64,000 nt of DNA from Polynucleobacter sp. JS-Polo-80-F4 (GCF_018881965.1 NZ_JACVPI010000001.1:1742018-1806017); one strand, 5' to 3'; positions 27,526 through 38,095 are shown, counted from the first letter of the stretch. The notes: generated by a model from the letters alone, not told the origin. Numbers and translations are program-made.

Positions 27526-28746
27526 TTAGATGATTCCCTTGGTGCGCAGTGCTTCTATCGCTTGATCATCGAGCTGGAGACGCTCATGCAAGATCTCTTG
27601 GGTATGCTGACCAAGCGTTGGTGGGGCCATCCGAACTTCCGTCGGGGTTTTTGATAGACGCATCGGGCTGGCAACCAATTTCATGTTGCCGACTGTGGGG
27701 TGCGGAACATCAATCTGCACGCCACGATGAATGACTTGCTCGTTTTCAAAAACTTCCTTGAAGTTATTGATGGGGCCGCAAGGAACATTGGCTTTCTCAA
27801 GCAAGGTAATCCATTCGCCCTTGGTCATTTTGCGAGTCATCTTCTCTAGAAGGGGGATGAGATGCTTGCGATGCTCAACGCGCAAAGGGTTGGTGACATA
27901 GAGCGGGTTATCCGCTAAATGGGCTTCGCCACCAGCGGTTACAAAATGTCGGAATTGACCATCATTACCAGCGCCCACAATCATCCAGCCGTCAGATGTA
28001 GGGAAGGTTTGATAGGGAACAATGATCGGAGAGGCGTTACCCCAGCGCTTTGGGACCTCACCTGAAGTCAGATAAGCGCTTGATACATTGGCCATTACGG
28101 CTACTTGCGTATCTAGCAAGGACATATCAATATATTGACCCTCGCCGGTATGGTCACGATGGACTATGGCAGCCAAGATGGCAGTGCTGGCATACATGCC
28201 GGTAAAGATATCTGCAATGGCAACACCCGATTTTTGTGGGCTAGCACCTTCAAAGTCGTGTGCTTCTCCGGTCACACTCATGAAGCCGCCCATACCTTGA
28301 ATAATGAAATCGTAACCAGGGCGGTGGGCATAAGGACCAGTTTGACCAAATCCAGTAATGGAGCAGTAGATCAAATTCTCTTTGACCTTCTTGAGACTTT
28401 CATAATCAAGACCGTATTTGGCGAGGTCGCCAACCTTATAGTTTTCAATGACGACATCGGACTCGGCGGCAAGCTTGCGGATGAGCTCTTGACCTTCAGG
28501 TTTGGCGATATCCACCGTAATGGAGCGTTTATTGCGATTAATGCAAATAAAATAGGCAGATTCATCGGTTTCCTTGCCATTTGCGTCTTTGGCAAAGGGA
28601 GGACCCCAATGGCGGGTATCGTCTCCAACCCCAGGCCTTTCGACTTTGATGACATCCGCACCCAAATCGGCAAGATTTTGAGCACACCAAGGACCAGCCA
28701 AGACTCGGCTAAGGTCTAAAACGCGAATATGACTTAAGGCTCCCAT
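27526..28746 (-). CDS. Class III CoA-transferase (CaiB/BaiF family)
   Basis: A 406-residue family III CoA-transferase. It opens with the typical LSHIRVLDLSRVLAGPWCAQNLADLGADVIKVE-type start (visible in two parts: VLDLSRVLAGPW and GADVIKVERPGVGDDTR). It has the catalytic-Asp region DIFTGMYASTAILAAI, the GFGQTGPYAHRPGYD loop and NVPCGPINNFKEV near the C-terminus. It would move CoA between carboxylic acids. The pairing with an OFA-like transporter suggests a small dicarboxylate or oxalate-like substrate, not determinable here. It is transcribed divergently from parE. Confidence 0.9.
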   Translation of the reverse strand: MGALSHIRVLDLSRVLAGPWCAQNLADLGADVIKVERPGVGDDTRHWGPPFAKDANGKETDESAYFICINRNKRSITVDIAKPEGQELIRKLAAESDVVIENYKVGDLAKYGLDYESLKKVKENLIYCSITGFGQTGPYAHRPGYDFIIQGMGGFMSVTGEAHDFEGASPQKSGVAIADIFTGMYASTAILAAIVHRDHTGEGQYIDMSLLDTQVAVMANVSSAYLTSGEVPKRWGNASPIIVPYQTFPTSDGWMIVGAGNDGQFRHFVTAGGEAHLADNPLYVTNPLRVEHRKHLIPLLEKMTRKMTKGEWITLLEKANVPCGPINNFKEVFENEQVIHRGVQIDVPHPTVGNMKLVASPMRLSKTPTEVRMAPPTLGQHTQEILHERLQLDDQAIEALRTKGII

Positions 28747-28825
28747 CCCTCGATTTTGGCATGGATGACAGGGCTATTCCTGAAAAATTCGGTCTAGACC
28801 TCAGACATGACTACAATTTGCGCGC

Positions 28826-30814
28826 ATGGCTACCCGTAAAACTTCCGAATACAGCGAATCGTCGATTCAGGTCCTAAAAGGACTAGAACCAGTCCGTCAA
28901 CGGCCTGGAATGTACACCCGTACTGACAATCCACTCCACATCATTCAAGAGGTGCTAGATAACGCATCCGATGAGGCTTTGGGTGGGTTTGGCAAGCAAA
29001 TCATCGTCACTATGCATACCGATGGCAGCGTGAGCGTCGAAGATGATGGTCGTGGCATTCCAGTGGGCATGCATCCTACTGAAAAATTACCGGTAGTTGA
29101 GATCGTTTTTACCCAGCTACATGCTGGGGGTAAGTTTGAAAAAGGCACTGGTGGTGCATATGCCTTCTCTGGTGGTTTGCACGGAGTAGGTGTTTCTGTA
29201 ACCAACGCCTTATCAAAAAGATTGGAAGTAACCGTTTGGCGTGATGGCCAAATGTCCACATTAACCTTTGCTGATGGCAAGGTGATTGAAAAGCTCAAAA
29301 CAATAGCTTCTTCAAAAGAAGACAAGTCTCACGGTACTCGCGTACGTGCTTGGCCAGACGGCAAGTATTTTGATAGCTCGGTAATACCAATGCCTGAGCT
29401 TATTCGTCTATTGCGTTCCAAGGCAGTGTTATTGCCTGGCGTGAAGGTTACGCTGATTCAAGAAAAATCAGGCGATACCCAGACTTGGCAATATGCACAA
29501 GGCTTGCGCGGCTATCTGAATGAAGCAATTGCACAAGCCGGCCATGGCGCTGAAGTCATCCCCCCGTTCGAAGGCGAGCAATACGCTACCGGCACAGGCG
29601 AGGATGATTCTTTTGCTGAAGGCGAGGGCGCGGCTTGGGTTGTTTGCTGGACTGAAGATGGCGCGCCAGTACGTGAGAGTTATGTGAACTTGATTCCAAC
29701 TCCTGCTGGTGGTACCCATGAAAGCGGTTTGCGTGAAGGCTTATTTAATGCCGTAAAAGGCTTTATTGAGATGCACGCATTGCAACCAAAGGGCGTGAAA
29801 CTCATGCCCGAAGACGTGTTTGCACGCGCCTCATTTATTTTGTCTGCAAAGGTTTTGGATCCACAGTTCCAGGGGCAAATTAAAGAGCGCCTCAATTCAC
29901 GTGATGCCGTACGTTTAGTTTCTGGTTACGTTAAATCCGCTTTAGAGCTCTGGCTCAATCAGCACGTTGACTACGGTCGTAAGTTAGCTGATTTGGTAAT
30001 TAAGCAGGCACAAGCGAGAACGCGTGCTGGCCAAAAGGTTGAGAAGAAAAAATCCTCAGGCGTAGCGGTACTTCCTGGAAAGCTTACCGATTGTGAGAGT
30101 GAAGATATCGGCATGAACGAAATCTTCCTGGTAGAGGGTGATTCCGCTGGCGGTTCAGCCAAGATGGGTCGTAATAAAGAATATCAAGCCATCCTGCCAT
30201 TGCGTGGCAAGGTATTAAATACCTGGGAAGCTGAGCGTGATCGCTTGTTTGCTAACAATGAAGTGCATGACATCGCAGTAGCAATTGGTGTTGATCCGCA
30301 TGGTGCAAATGACAGTCCAGATCTATCTAATCTGCGCTACGGTAAGGTTTGCATTCTTTCTGATGCGGACGTCGATGGTGCCCATATTCAGGTATTGCTT
30401 TTAACCCTGTTCTATAAGCATTTCCCTAAACTCATTGAGTTAGGGCATATACATATTTCGAGACCACCTCTATTTAGGGTTGATGCCCCAGCACGCGGCA
30501 AGAAGCCAGCGCAAAAGATTTATGCCTTAGATGCTAATGAGCTCCAAGCGATCGAAGATAAGTTGCGTAAAGATGGTGTAAAAGAAACTGCCTGGCAGAT
30601 CTCACGCTTTAAGGGCTTAGGAGAAATGAGTGCAGAACAGCTTTGGGACACCACTTTGAATCCAGATACCCGCCGTTTACTACCCGTAACGCTAGGCGCA
30701 TGGACTGAAGACGAAACATTTAAAACAATGGATATGTTGATGGGTAAATCCGAATCTGGCGCACGTCGTGACTGGTTGGAAGAGCGCGGCAATGAAGTGG
30801 AGGCGGATATCTAA
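28826..30814 (+). CDS. parE: DNA topoisomerase IV subunit B
   Basis: A 662-residue ATPase subunit of topoisomerase IV, which separates linked daughter chromosomes. GHKL ATPase motifs are [24 protein letters not shown] and [15 protein letters not shown]. The TOPRIM domain carries [18 protein letters not shown] and the Mg-binding DADVDGAHI. The C-terminal [15 protein letters not shown] motif is intact. EGDSAGGSA plus [10 protein letters not shown] favours ParE over GyrB. The stop overlaps the ATG of parC by one base, so the two subunits are translationally coupled. Confidence 0.95.
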   Translation: MATRKTSEYSESSIQVLKGLEPVRQRPGMYTRTDNPLHIIQEVLDNASDEALGGFGKQIIVTMHTDGSVSVEDDGRGIPVGMHPTEKLPVVEIVFTQLHAGGKFEKGTGGAYAFSGGLHGVGVSVTNALSKRLEVTVWRDGQMSTLTFADGKVIEKLKTIASSKEDKSHGTRVRAWPDGKYFDSSVIPMPELIRLLRSKAVLLPGVKVTLIQEKSGDTQTWQYAQGLRGYLNEAIAQAGHGAEVIPPFEGEQYATGTGEDDSFAEGEGAAWVVCWTEDGAPVRESYVNLIPTPAGGTHESGLREGLFNAVKGFIEMHALQPKGVKLMPEDVFARASFILSAKVLDPQFQGQIKERLNSRDAVRLVSGYVKSALELWLNQHVDYGRKLADLVIKQAQARTRAGQKVEKKKSSGVAVLPGKLTDCESEDIGMNEIFLVEGDSAGGSAKMGRNKEYQAILPLRGKVLNTWEAERDRLFANNEVHDIAVAIGVDPHGANDSPDLSNLRYGKVCILSDADVDGAHIQVLLLTLFYKHFPKLIELGHIHISRPPLFRVDAPARGKKPAQKIYALDANELQAIEDKLRKDGVKETAWQISRFKGLGEMSAEQLWDTTLNPDTRRLLPVTLGAWTEDETFKTMDMLMGKSESGARRDWLEERGNEVEADI

Positions 30815-33264
30815 TGGCAACTAAAAAGACTCCTGGAAAAAATGATCCAGCTGAACAAGCGGATTTGTTTTCTATTCCCTCTGTAGAGATGGAGGTAGTT
30901 GAGGTTGATGAGGCTCCAGCTGTAGCAACCGCTTCCGGTGGCGGAGCGGGCAACCATGATCCCAAAACCATTGACCTGAATGAAGATGGTAAAGATAGCT
31001 TAACCCTTGCAGTATATGCAGAGCGCGCCTATTTGGATTACGCCATTAGCGTTGTTAAGGGTCGCGCACTACCTGATGTATCTGATGGTCAGAAGCCTGT
31101 GCAGCGACGCATTCTGTTCTCCATGAGCGAAATGGGTTTGCGTGCTGATGCCAAGCCAGTGAAGAGTGCCCGCGTGGTTGGTGATGTGCTCGGTAAGTTT
31201 CATCCTCATGGTGACCAATCCGCATACGATGCTTTGGTTCGTTTGGCGCAAAGTTTCTCATTACGCTATCCATTAATTGATGGTCAAGGAAACTTCGGTT
31301 CACGTGATGGTGATGGCGCAGCAGCTATGCGTTACACCGAAGCGCGTTTAACCAAGATTGCAGGCTTGCTTTTAAGTGAGATTGATGAAGGTACGGTAGA
31401 TTTTGCACCGAACTATGACGGCTCATTCCAAGAGCCTAAATTATTACCAGCACGCCTGCCATTCGTATTGCTCAATGGCGCTTCAGGTATTGCCGTTGGT
31501 ATGGCAACTGAGATTCCTTCGCATAATTTACGTGAAGTCGCTACTGCTGCTGTTGCCCTAATGAAGTCTCCAAAAATGAGTACTTCAGAGTTGTTAGAAA
31601 TCATGCCTGGCCCCGACTATCCAGGCGGCGGCCAAATTATTTCTTCTGCAGCAGAAATTGCGCAGATTTATGAAGCAGGGCGCGGCAGTATCAAGGTGCG
31701 CGCACGTTGGTCTGTTGAAGAATTGGCTCGTGGTCAATGGCAAATTGTTGTCAATGAGCTGCCGCCGGCTACTTCCTCGCAGCGCGTCTTACAGGAAATT
31801 GAAGAGATCACCAATCCAAAGGTCAAGGTTGGCAAGAAGACCCTCACTCCTGAGCAAAATAATCTCAAATCAACCATTCTGAATGTGCTTGATGGCGTGC
31901 GCGATGAATCTAGTAAAGATGCCGCAGTACGATTGGTATTTGAGCCTAAGAGCAAGAATATTGATGTCAATGAGTTCGTTAATCTCTTGCTAGCGCATAC
32001 CTCACTAGAGTCCAATGCGCCAATGAATTTGGTGATGATCGGCAATGATGGTCGCCCACGTCAAAAAGGCTTAAAAGAAATTCTCTCAGAGTGGGTTGCA
32101 TTTAGGGTTGCTACGGTGACTCGTAGAACGCAGCATCGCTTAGGCAAAGTCAAAGACCGCATGCATATTTTAGAAGGACGCTTAACCGTTCTTCTGAATA
32201 TTGATAAGGTCATCAAGATTATTCGCAATAGCGATGAGCCTAAAGCGGATCTGATTAAAGAATTCAAGCTTAGCGATCGTCAGGCTGAAGATATTCTCGA
32301 TATCCGTTTGCGTCAGTTGGCTCGCTTGGAAGGCATCAAGATTGAGCAAGAACTTAAAGAACTCAAAGCAGAACGTGATGACCTAGAAGGTCTATTGCAA
32401 AGCGATACCGTATTGCGAAAGCGCATCATCAAAGAAATCGAATCTGATATGAAGGATTTTGGCGATGACCGTCGCACCCTCATTCAGGAAGACAAACGCG
32501 CTGTAGCGGAGACCAAAATCATTGATGAGCCGGTCACGGTAATCGTCTCTCAAAAAGGTTGGGTACGTGTTCGCCAAGGCCATGAGCATGATGCAACTCA
32601 GTTTGCCTTCAAGGCGGGCGATGCTTTATATGCGACCTTCGAAGTGAGAACTGTTGATGTCATTCAGGGCTTCGGCAGTGATGGACGTGTGTACACAGTA
32701 CCCGTCAGCGAATTACCAGGTGCTCGCGGCGATGGCTCACCATTGACCAGCTTTGTGAACTTGGCTGCTGGCTCACAGATGGTTGCGTATTACGCTGGCC
32801 AATCTGATGATTTGGTATTGCTCTCTACAAAAGCGGGCTTTGGTTTCTTAGCCAACGTTGCTGATATGACTACGCGTAACAAGGCGGGTAAATCATTCTT
32901 AAGTATGGATGCCAAGGTTCCTGGCGATGCACCTTTGGGTGCGGCCAAGGTTAAGGTCGGTATGAAGCAAGTCGCTTGTTTATCTGAAGCATCTAAATTA
33001 TTGGTGTTCCCATTGGATGAGCTCAAACGTTTGCCAACAGGTGGCAAGGGCGTAATCCTGATGGGCTTAGATGATAAGGAGCACTTGGCTTCAGCCATTG
33101 CGGTTGGACCGGATGGCGCTACTTATTCAGGCGCAGGACGTGCTGGCAAGCCTACTGAACTGAGTTTGGATGCGAAAACCTTGAAGTCATTTGCAGGTAA
33201 CCGTGCACGCAAGGGTCACTTTGTTGAACCGCGCTTAAAAGACGGCAAGTTAACAGCAAACTAA
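30814..33264 (+). CDS. parC: DNA topoisomerase IV subunit A
   Basis: An 816-residue DNA-cleaving subunit. The catalytic tyrosine is Y174 in [12 protein letters not shown], and the core starts near residue 65 ([19 protein letters not shown]). About 58 residues before it are an extra, acidic, low-complexity leader compared with E. coli ParC (752 residues). The quinolone region reads [11 protein letters not shown] at residues 130-140: the serine at the E. coli S80 position is Gln135, and the E84 position is Asp139. The C-terminal beta-pinwheel follows from about residue 560. Convergent with the XdhC-like gene, 9 bases apart. Confidence 0.95.
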   Translation: MATKKTPGKNDPAEQADLFSIPSVEMEVVEVDEAPAVATASGGGAGNHDPKTIDLNEDGKDSLTLAVYAERAYLDYAISVVKGRALPDVSDGQKPVQRRILFSMSEMGLRADAKPVKSARVVGDVLGKFHPHGDQSAYDALVRLAQSFSLRYPLIDGQGNFGSRDGDGAAAMRYTEARLTKIAGLLLSEIDEGTVDFAPNYDGSFQEPKLLPARLPFVLLNGASGIAVGMATEIPSHNLREVATAAVALMKSPKMSTSELLEIMPGPDYPGGGQIISSAAEIAQIYEAGRGSIKVRARWSVEELARGQWQIVVNELPPATSSQRVLQEIEEITNPKVKVGKKTLTPEQNNLKSTILNVLDGVRDESSKDAAVRLVFEPKSKNIDVNEFVNLLLAHTSLESNAPMNLVMIGNDGRPRQKGLKEILSEWVAFRVATVTRRTQHRLGKVKDRMHILEGRLTVLLNIDKVIKIIRNSDEPKADLIKEFKLSDRQAEDILDIRLRQLARLEGIKIEQELKELKAERDDLEGLLQSDTVLRKRIIKEIESDMKDFGDDRRTLIQEDKRAVAETKIIDEPVTVIVSQKGWVRVRQGHEHDATQFAFKAGDALYATFEVRTVDVIQGFGSDGRVYTVPVSELPGARGDGSPLTSFVNLAAGSQMVAYYAGQSDDLVLLSTKAGFGFLANVADMTTRNKAGKSFLSMDAKVPGDAPLGAAKVKVGMKQVACLSEASKLLVFPLDELKRLPTGGKGVILMGLDDKEHLASAIAVGPDGATYSGAGRAGKPTELSLDAKTLKSFAGNRARKGHFVEPRLKDGKLTAN

Positions 33265-33273
33265 GTAAGGTAT

Positions 33274-34233
33274 TTAGGTTTTCTTCGGAATACTGACGCC
33301 ATATTTAACGGCAATCACTTCCGCCAGAATCGAAACAGCGATCTCTGGTGGGGTGAGAGCGCCAATATAGAGTCCAACAGGGCCATGTAACTTTTCAACT
33401 TGTTCTTGGCTGACATCAAACTCTAGTAAACGCTCTTTGCGTTTCTGGGTATTTTTACGACTTCCTAAAGCGCCAACATAAAAGGCGGGCGACTTCAGGG
33501 CCTCCATCAGTGCCATGTCGTCTAATTTGGGGTCATGAGTAAGCGCAACAACAGCCGTATGCGAATCAACGCCAATCTCTAGCAATACATCATCTGGCAT
33601 GCCCTTTGAGAAAGTAATGTCTGAGCGATTAAGGCCCTCAGCATATTCTTCACGTGGATCGATCACAATCACTTCAAAGTCAGAGGCCAGAGCAAAATCT
33701 GCGGTGTATAAGGAAAGCTGACCAGCGCCAATAATGACCATACGCCAACGTGGGCCGTAAGTCGTTTGCATTGCTTGCTCGGAGCAGGCAAATTCATCAC
33801 TGCGGTCACCTTGGCTGAGAGTGGATTTCCCAGTAGCTAAATTTACAGAGCGGCGGGTAATTTGATGAGAAGAAATATTTGCAAGTAATTTTTCCAGTAC
33901 CGCTAATTCCGGCCTAGGCTCAACCAATAATCGTAAAGTCCCGCCACAAGGAAGACCAAAACGTGCGGCCTCCTGTTGGGTAACGCCATAAACAACCATT
34001 TCGGGGGCTTCGCGAGTGAGAATTTCAGTTTGGACTCGGCGTATAAGATCATCCTCAACGCAGCCTCCAGAAACGGACCCGGCGACTTGCCCGTCAGCCC
34101 GAATCGCAAGCCAAGAGCCTATTGGACGTGGTGCCGAGCCCCATGTCTGTACAACGGTCGCAATAGCAACGGATTGACCTGATTGGAGCCATTCAACGGC
34201 GGATTTGAGGACGCTTAAATCAGTGCTGTTCAT
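33274..34233 (-). CDS. XdhC/CoxI-family molybdenum-hydroxylase maturation protein
   Basis: A 319-residue protein with an N-terminal XdhC_CoxI domain (VATVVQTWGSAPRPIGSWLAI, GSVSGGCVEDDL) and a C-terminal Rossmann-type XdhC_C domain (VIIGAGQLSLYTADFAL, GALGSRKN). Known relatives bind molybdenum cofactor, help its sulfuration and insert it into xanthine dehydrogenase or CO dehydrogenase. The conserved cysteine of SGGCVED is present. No molybdenum hydroxylase subunit lies in the window. It faces the MocA-like gene divergently, 51 bases apart. Confidence 0.88.
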   Translation of the reverse strand: MNSTDLSVLKSAVEWLQSGQSVAIATVVQTWGSAPRPIGSWLAIRADGQVAGSVSGGCVEDDLIRRVQTEILTREAPEMVVYGVTQQEAARFGLPCGGTLRLLVEPRPELAVLEKLLANISSHQITRRSVNLATGKSTLSQGDRSDEFACSEQAMQTTYGPRWRMVIIGAGQLSLYTADFALASDFEVIVIDPREEYAEGLNRSDITFSKGMPDDVLLEIGVDSHTAVVALTHDPKLDDMALMEALKSPAFYVGALGSRKNTQKRKERLLEFDVSQEQVEKLHGPVGLYIGALTPPEIAVSILAEVIAVKYGVSIPKKT

Positions 34234-34284
34234 GCGTTTTCTTCTTTTACGTGCTTTTATTAATAACTATTTATTATCACTCTA

Positions 34285-34935
34285 ATGACCGTTTCTAGTG
34301 AACCTTCCAAAAACTCAACATTGCGCCTAGCCATCATCATATTGGCTGCGGGCCAGGGAAGTCGTTTGGGCGGATATCCCAAAGCCTTGTTAAAAAGGGG
34401 TGGGGACACTTTATTAACCCGCTTCATTCAAGCGGCACAAAGTTGTGATCCTCTCGAGACTTTGGTGGTCACTGGCGTTTACTCGGACAAAATTGAAGCG
34501 GAAATCAATTCATTAAAACCGACTATCCACAGTTCAATCACTCTAGTGAAAAATCCCAATCCAGATTTAGGTCAATCTTCTTCTGTGCGACTTGGTCTTG
34601 AGTCACTAAAGTCTGACTATGATGTTTTGTTAGTCGCGCTATGTGATCAGCCTAATATCGCTAGTGCTGAGATCGAGGCATTGCTAGAGCAATTTCATCG
34701 CAGAACCGAAAACCAGGAAATTGTGTTGCCGATGATTAACAATCAACGCGGCAATCCAGTCTTGTTTTCAAAGGGGGTAATTGAGAAAATCTTAGCAATC
34801 CCCGGCATGGTCTGTAGGCCCTATATGGATCAGCATCCAGAGCTAGTTAGATTATTTGTTACCGAAAACCAAGCCTACTTAATGGATGTCGATACGCCGG
34901 CTGATATCCAGAAACTAGGACTTGATCCTATTTAA
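34285..34935 (+). CDS. MocA/MobA-like nucleotidyltransferase
   Basis: A 216-residue NTP-transferase-fold protein with the N-terminal signature LAAGQGSRLGGYPKALL, then LVALCDQPNIASAEIEAL and MDVDTPADIQKLG. This pattern fits MocA (CTP:molybdopterin cytidylyltransferase), which makes the cytosine-dinucleotide cofactor used by molybdenum hydroxylases. MobA or a CoxF-side family member cannot be excluded. It stands divergently next to the XdhC-like gene, which agrees with a role in Mo-cofactor maturation. Convergent with the RidA gene, 10 bases apart. Confidence 0.83.
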   Translation: MTVSSEPSKNSTLRLAIIILAAGQGSRLGGYPKALLKRGGDTLLTRFIQAAQSCDPLETLVVTGVYSDKIEAEINSLKPTIHSSITLVKNPNPDLGQSSSVRLGLESLKSDYDVLLVALCDQPNIASAEIEALLEQFHRRTENQEIVLPMINNQRGNPVLFSKGVIEKILAIPGMVCRPYMDQHPELVRLFVTENQAYLMDVDTPADIQKLGLDPI

Positions 34936-34945
34936 TTCGATTAAA

Positions 34946-35404
34946 TTAAATCTCTGCGATTAATTCAATTTCTACGCAAGCCCCCAGCGGAATCTGTGCA
35001 ACACCAAATGCGCTACGTGCATGTTTGCCAGCATCACCAAACACTTCGAACAGTAACTCTGAGCAGCCATTGATAACCAGGTGTTGCTCTGTATAGCTGT
35101 CAGTGGAGTTGACTAAGCCCATCACTTTAACGATGCGCTTTACTTTATCTAAAGAGCCTAAATGATTTTGTAAGGTGGCAATCAAATCAATTGCAATCGT
35201 ACGCGCCGCCGCTTTGCCAGTCTCGGTGTCCATATCTTTGCCTAATTTTCCAACCCAAGGTTTGCCATCGCGTTTAGCAATATGACCAGAGAGAAAAACG
35301 GTGTTGCCAGTTGTAGCTGCCATGACATAGGCAGCAGCAGGGGGTCCTGGTGGAGGTAAATCAATGCCGAGGGTTTTAAGGCGTTCGCTGATGTTTGTAG
35401 TCAT
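34946..35404 (-). CDS. RidA/YjgF-family protein
   Basis: A 152-residue member of the RidA family, small trimeric proteins; the classic members hydrolyse reactive enamine/imine intermediates. Typical segments are VFLSGHIAKRDGKPWVGKLG, a region corresponding to the family's ALxNLxAxLxxAGxS (here LIATLQNHLGSLDKVKRIVKV) and GKHARSAFGVAQIPLGACVEIE, with the conserved Arg present. It belongs to the longer YjgF-like subgroup of about 150 residues rather than the 125-residue archetype. Its substrate is unknown. Located on the same strand as the VWA gene, 55 bases downstream. Confidence 0.87.
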   Translation of the reverse strand: MTTNISERLKTLGIDLPPPGPPAAAYVMAATTGNTVFLSGHIAKRDGKPWVGKLGKDMDTETGKAAARTIAIDLIATLQNHLGSLDKVKRIVKVMGLVNSTDSYTEQHLVINGCSELLFEVFGDAGKHARSAFGVAQIPLGACVEIELIAEI

Positions 35405-35459
35405 ATTGAATATCGATTATTTAAATTGAAAAAGAGGGTTAAATTTGATTGGTTAAATC

Positions 35460-36635
35460 TTACTTGGAAAGTTGACGCATGGCACTTTCAAGGCCATTTA
35501 AGGTGACAGGGTACATACGATCTCTCATGAGGTTTTGCATAATATCGATCGATTGACGATATTGCCAAATGGATTCAGGTTCTGGATTGAGCCAGGCAAA
35601 GTGGGGGAAGTGATCGATAAGTCGATTAATCCAAACAGCGCCCGCCTCTTTGTTGTTGTATTCAACGGAGCCATTGGGGCTCAGTATTTCATAAGGAGAC
35701 ATGGTCGCATCTCCAACAAAGATCAATTTGTAGTCTGGCCCATATTTGTTAATGATGTCTTGCGTGGGTGTAGCTTGATCTCGCCGCCGGCGATTGCTCT
35801 GCCAGAGATTTTCATAGACACAGTTATGAAAGTAGTAATGCTCTAAATGCTTAAATTCAGCCTTGGCAGCAGAGAATAGCTCCGCAATACGCTGAATGTG
35901 ATCATCCATCGAGCCACCAACATCCATGAGTAGCAACACTTTGACTTGATTGTGCCGCTCAGGCCGCATCTGAATATCAAGCATGCCAGCATTTGCAGCG
36001 GTTGAATGAATGGTCTTATCTAAATCAAGCTCCATCGTAGAGCCTTCTCGAGCAAAACGCCGCAAGCGTCGCAATGCCACTTTGATATTGCGGGTGCCTA
36101 AAGCTAAATCGCTGTCATAGTCTTTAAATTCACGGGCCTCCCAAACTTTGATAGCCGTTCTGTTCCCGGCACTTTCACCACCAATGCGAATGCCTTCCGG
36201 ATGGTAGCCGCTATGCCCAAAAGGCGATGAGCCACCAGCGCCAATCCACTTGTTGCCACCCCCATGCCATTCTTTTTGTTCTTTTAAGAGCTCTTCGAGG
36301 CGCTTCTTCAAGGCATCTGGGCCACCCAACTTTTGGAGCGCCGCTTTTTCTTCTTCAGTCAGAACGCGTTGCAGTTTTTTTTCAAGCCAATCTAGCGGAA
36401 TGTCTGGTGAGAGAGCAATGATTTGCTCAACACCATTAAAGTAAGCTCCAAAAACTTGGTCAAAGCGATCAAAGTGCTGCTCGTCTTTAACCAGCGTCAT
36501 GCGCGAGAGTTGATAAAACTCATCAATTGATGGGTTAATAACACCTGATTTCAAAGCCTCCAAGAGAGTTAAAAATTCTCGGACTGAAACAGGTACCTTG
36601 GCCTCTTTCAGATTAAGGAAGAATTGAATCAACAT
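35460..36635 (-). CDS. VWA-domain protein, CoxE-like
   Basis: A 391-residue cytosolic protein with an N-terminal helical half and a C-terminal von Willebrand A domain. The metal-site loop reads LLLMDVGGSMDDH near residue 240, so the first serine of the usual DXSXS is a glycine. It follows the MoxR ATPase gene by 32 bases; such MoxR/VWA pairs act together as ATPase-driven assembly factors, the classical case being CoxD/CoxE for the CO dehydrogenase copper-molybdenum site. Target protein unknown here. Confidence 0.87.
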   Translation of the reverse strand: MLIQFFLNLKEAKVPVSVREFLTLLEALKSGVINPSIDEFYQLSRMTLVKDEQHFDRFDQVFGAYFNGVEQIIALSPDIPLDWLEKKLQRVLTEEEKAALQKLGGPDALKKRLEELLKEQKEWHGGGNKWIGAGGSSPFGHSGYHPEGIRIGGESAGNRTAIKVWEAREFKDYDSDLALGTRNIKVALRRLRRFAREGSTMELDLDKTIHSTAANAGMLDIQMRPERHNQVKVLLLMDVGGSMDDHIQRIAELFSAAKAEFKHLEHYYFHNCVYENLWQSNRRRRDQATPTQDIINKYGPDYKLIFVGDATMSPYEILSPNGSVEYNNKEAGAVWINRLIDHFPHFAWLNPEPESIWQYRQSIDIMQNLMRDRMYPVTLNGLESAMRQLSK

Positions 36636-36667
36636 GAAAATTCTATGCGCTAATAAATTGCTTTGTA

Positions 36668-37537
36668 CTAACGATGATTGCGATTCATCATGACTAAACG
36701 TTCAAACAGGTGAATATCTTGTTCGTTCTTTAGAAGTGCACCATGTAACGGCGGAACCACTATCTTTTCATCGCTGCTATGAAGTGCTTCTGGTGGAATG
36801 TCTTCGGCCAGTAAAAGCTTGAGCCAGTCAATTAGCTCTGAGGTCGAAGGCTTCTTTTTAAGTCCTGGCAAAGAGCGTATTTGGTAAAAGGCCTTAAGGG
36901 CTGCATCCAGCAGATCTTGCTTAATATGGGGGTGATGGACATCCACGATGCTTTGCATGGTTTGCGCATCAGGAAAGGTGATGTAATGAAAGAAACAGCG
37001 ACGTAAGAAAGCATCGGGCAATTCTTTTTCATTATTGGAGGTAATGATGACGAGCGGACGATGTTTTGCTTTAATTAATTCACGAGTTTCATAAACATAA
37101 AACTCCATACGATCAATTTCGCGTAACAAGTCATTCGGAAACTCAATATCGGCTTTATCGATTTCATCGATCAGTAACACTGTAGGCTCATCCGCTTCAA
37201 AGGCTTGCCACAGTACGCCCTTAACAATGTAGTTGCGAATGTCTTTTACTTTTTCATCCCCCAATTGCGAGTCGCGCAAGCGGCTGACAGCGTCATATTC
37301 ATAAAGGCCTTGTTGTGCCTTTGTTGTTGACTTGATATGCCATTGCAGGAGCGGCATGTTCAGAGCGGCTGCCACTTCCTCGGCAAGCATGGTTTTGCCA
37401 GTGCCTGGCTCGCCCTTAATTAAGAGGGGTCGCTGGAGTGCAATGGCCGCATTCACTGCTAGCTTGAGATCATCAGTGGCAACATAGTTTTGGCTGCCGT
37501 CGAAGCGGTTTTGGGGTGAAGGAGGGTGTTTGCTCAT
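36668..37537 (-). CDS. MoxR-family AAA+ ATPase, CoxD-like
   Basis: A protein of 289 residues. I prefer the ATG at 37535-37537 (MSKHPPSPQNRF) over an upstream in-frame TTG at 37591. Walker A is GEPGTGKTML, Walker B LLIDEIDKAD, followed by the sensor segment VIITSNNEKELPDAFLRRC typical of MoxR proteins. It would act as a chaperone-like ATPase together with the VWA protein encoded 32 bases downstream. The upstream divergent neighbours are two c-type cytochromes, a pairing I recall from other Burkholderiales. Confidence 0.9.
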   Translation of the reverse strand: MSKHPPSPQNRFDGSQNYVATDDLKLAVNAAIALQRPLLIKGEPGTGKTMLAEEVAAALNMPLLQWHIKSTTKAQQGLYEYDAVSRLRDSQLGDEKVKDIRNYIVKGVLWQAFEADEPTVLLIDEIDKADIEFPNDLLREIDRMEFYVYETRELIKAKHRPLVIITSNNEKELPDAFLRRCFFHYITFPDAQTMQSIVDVHHPHIKQDLLDAALKAFYQIRSLPGLKKKPSTSELIDWLKLLLAEDIPPEALHSSDEKIVVPPLHGALLKNEQDIHLFERLVMMNRNHR

Positions 37538-37698
37538 CTTGTCGTCTAAAAAGTACTGTGTTAAGCGTTCCAGTATAGGTAAATGAGGCAAATTTTTCAG
37601 TATTTCTACTGTTTTTGGCCTCTGAAATGACGAGAAGGGCGTCTGTCCGCTATACTCTTGCCAATTGATCTAAATCAAACTCATTAATAATGATTTCT

Positions 37699-38064
37699 AT
37701 GAAAAAACTCTCAATTCTTCCTCATTTGGCTGTTGTCGCAACCTTAGCTTTTGCTGGTTCTGTTGCTCAGGCTGATGAAGTAAAAGGTAACGCCGCTGCT
37801 GGTAATGCCAAGGTATGGCTATGTGTTGGCTGCCATTCCATCCCGGATTACCGTGCTGATTACCCCTTGGTATACAAAGTGCCTATGTTGGGTGGTCAGA
37901 ATGGCGCTTACATTGCTAGCGCATTGGCTGCATACAAAAAGGGCGAAAGAAAGCATCCAACGATGCGCTCTGTTGCTGCAAGCTTGTCTGACCAAGATAT
38001 GGCTGATATTGGTGAGTACTATGCTGCGCAAACTGCCAGCTCACCTAACAACCCATTGAAGTGA
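37699..38064 (+). CDS. Periplasmic c-type cytochrome (first of a pair)
   Basis: A small monohaem cytochrome of 121 residues counting from the ATG at 37699 (MKKLS); an in-frame ATG at 37690 is the alternative. A signal peptide ends near AQA|DE. The haem motif is CVGCH near residue 43, and a methionine such as that in VPMLGG or TMRS could be the sixth ligand. It precedes a second small cytochrome by 31 bases, so they probably form one transcript and may act as an electron-transfer pair. The redox partner is not identifiable. Confidence 0.87.
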   Translation: MKKLSILPHLAVVATLAFAGSVAQADEVKGNAAAGNAKVWLCVGCHSIPDYRADYPLVYKVPMLGGQNGAYIASALAAYKKGERKHPTMRSVAASLSDQDMADIGEYYAAQTASSPNNPLK

Positions 38065-38095
38065 TTCATTGATAAAGATACATAGAGATACTTTT

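Noticed and set aside
28135..28719. A 194-codon open frame on the plus strand opposite the CoA-transferase gene
   Set aside because: It lies wholly within a well-supported gene on the other strand, its product resembles nothing, and it has no own ribosome site or spacing.
37538..37591. An N-terminal extension of the MoxR gene from a TTG codon
   Set aside because: TTG is rare, the extension has no family counterpart, and the ATG at 37537 gives the usual MoxR start.
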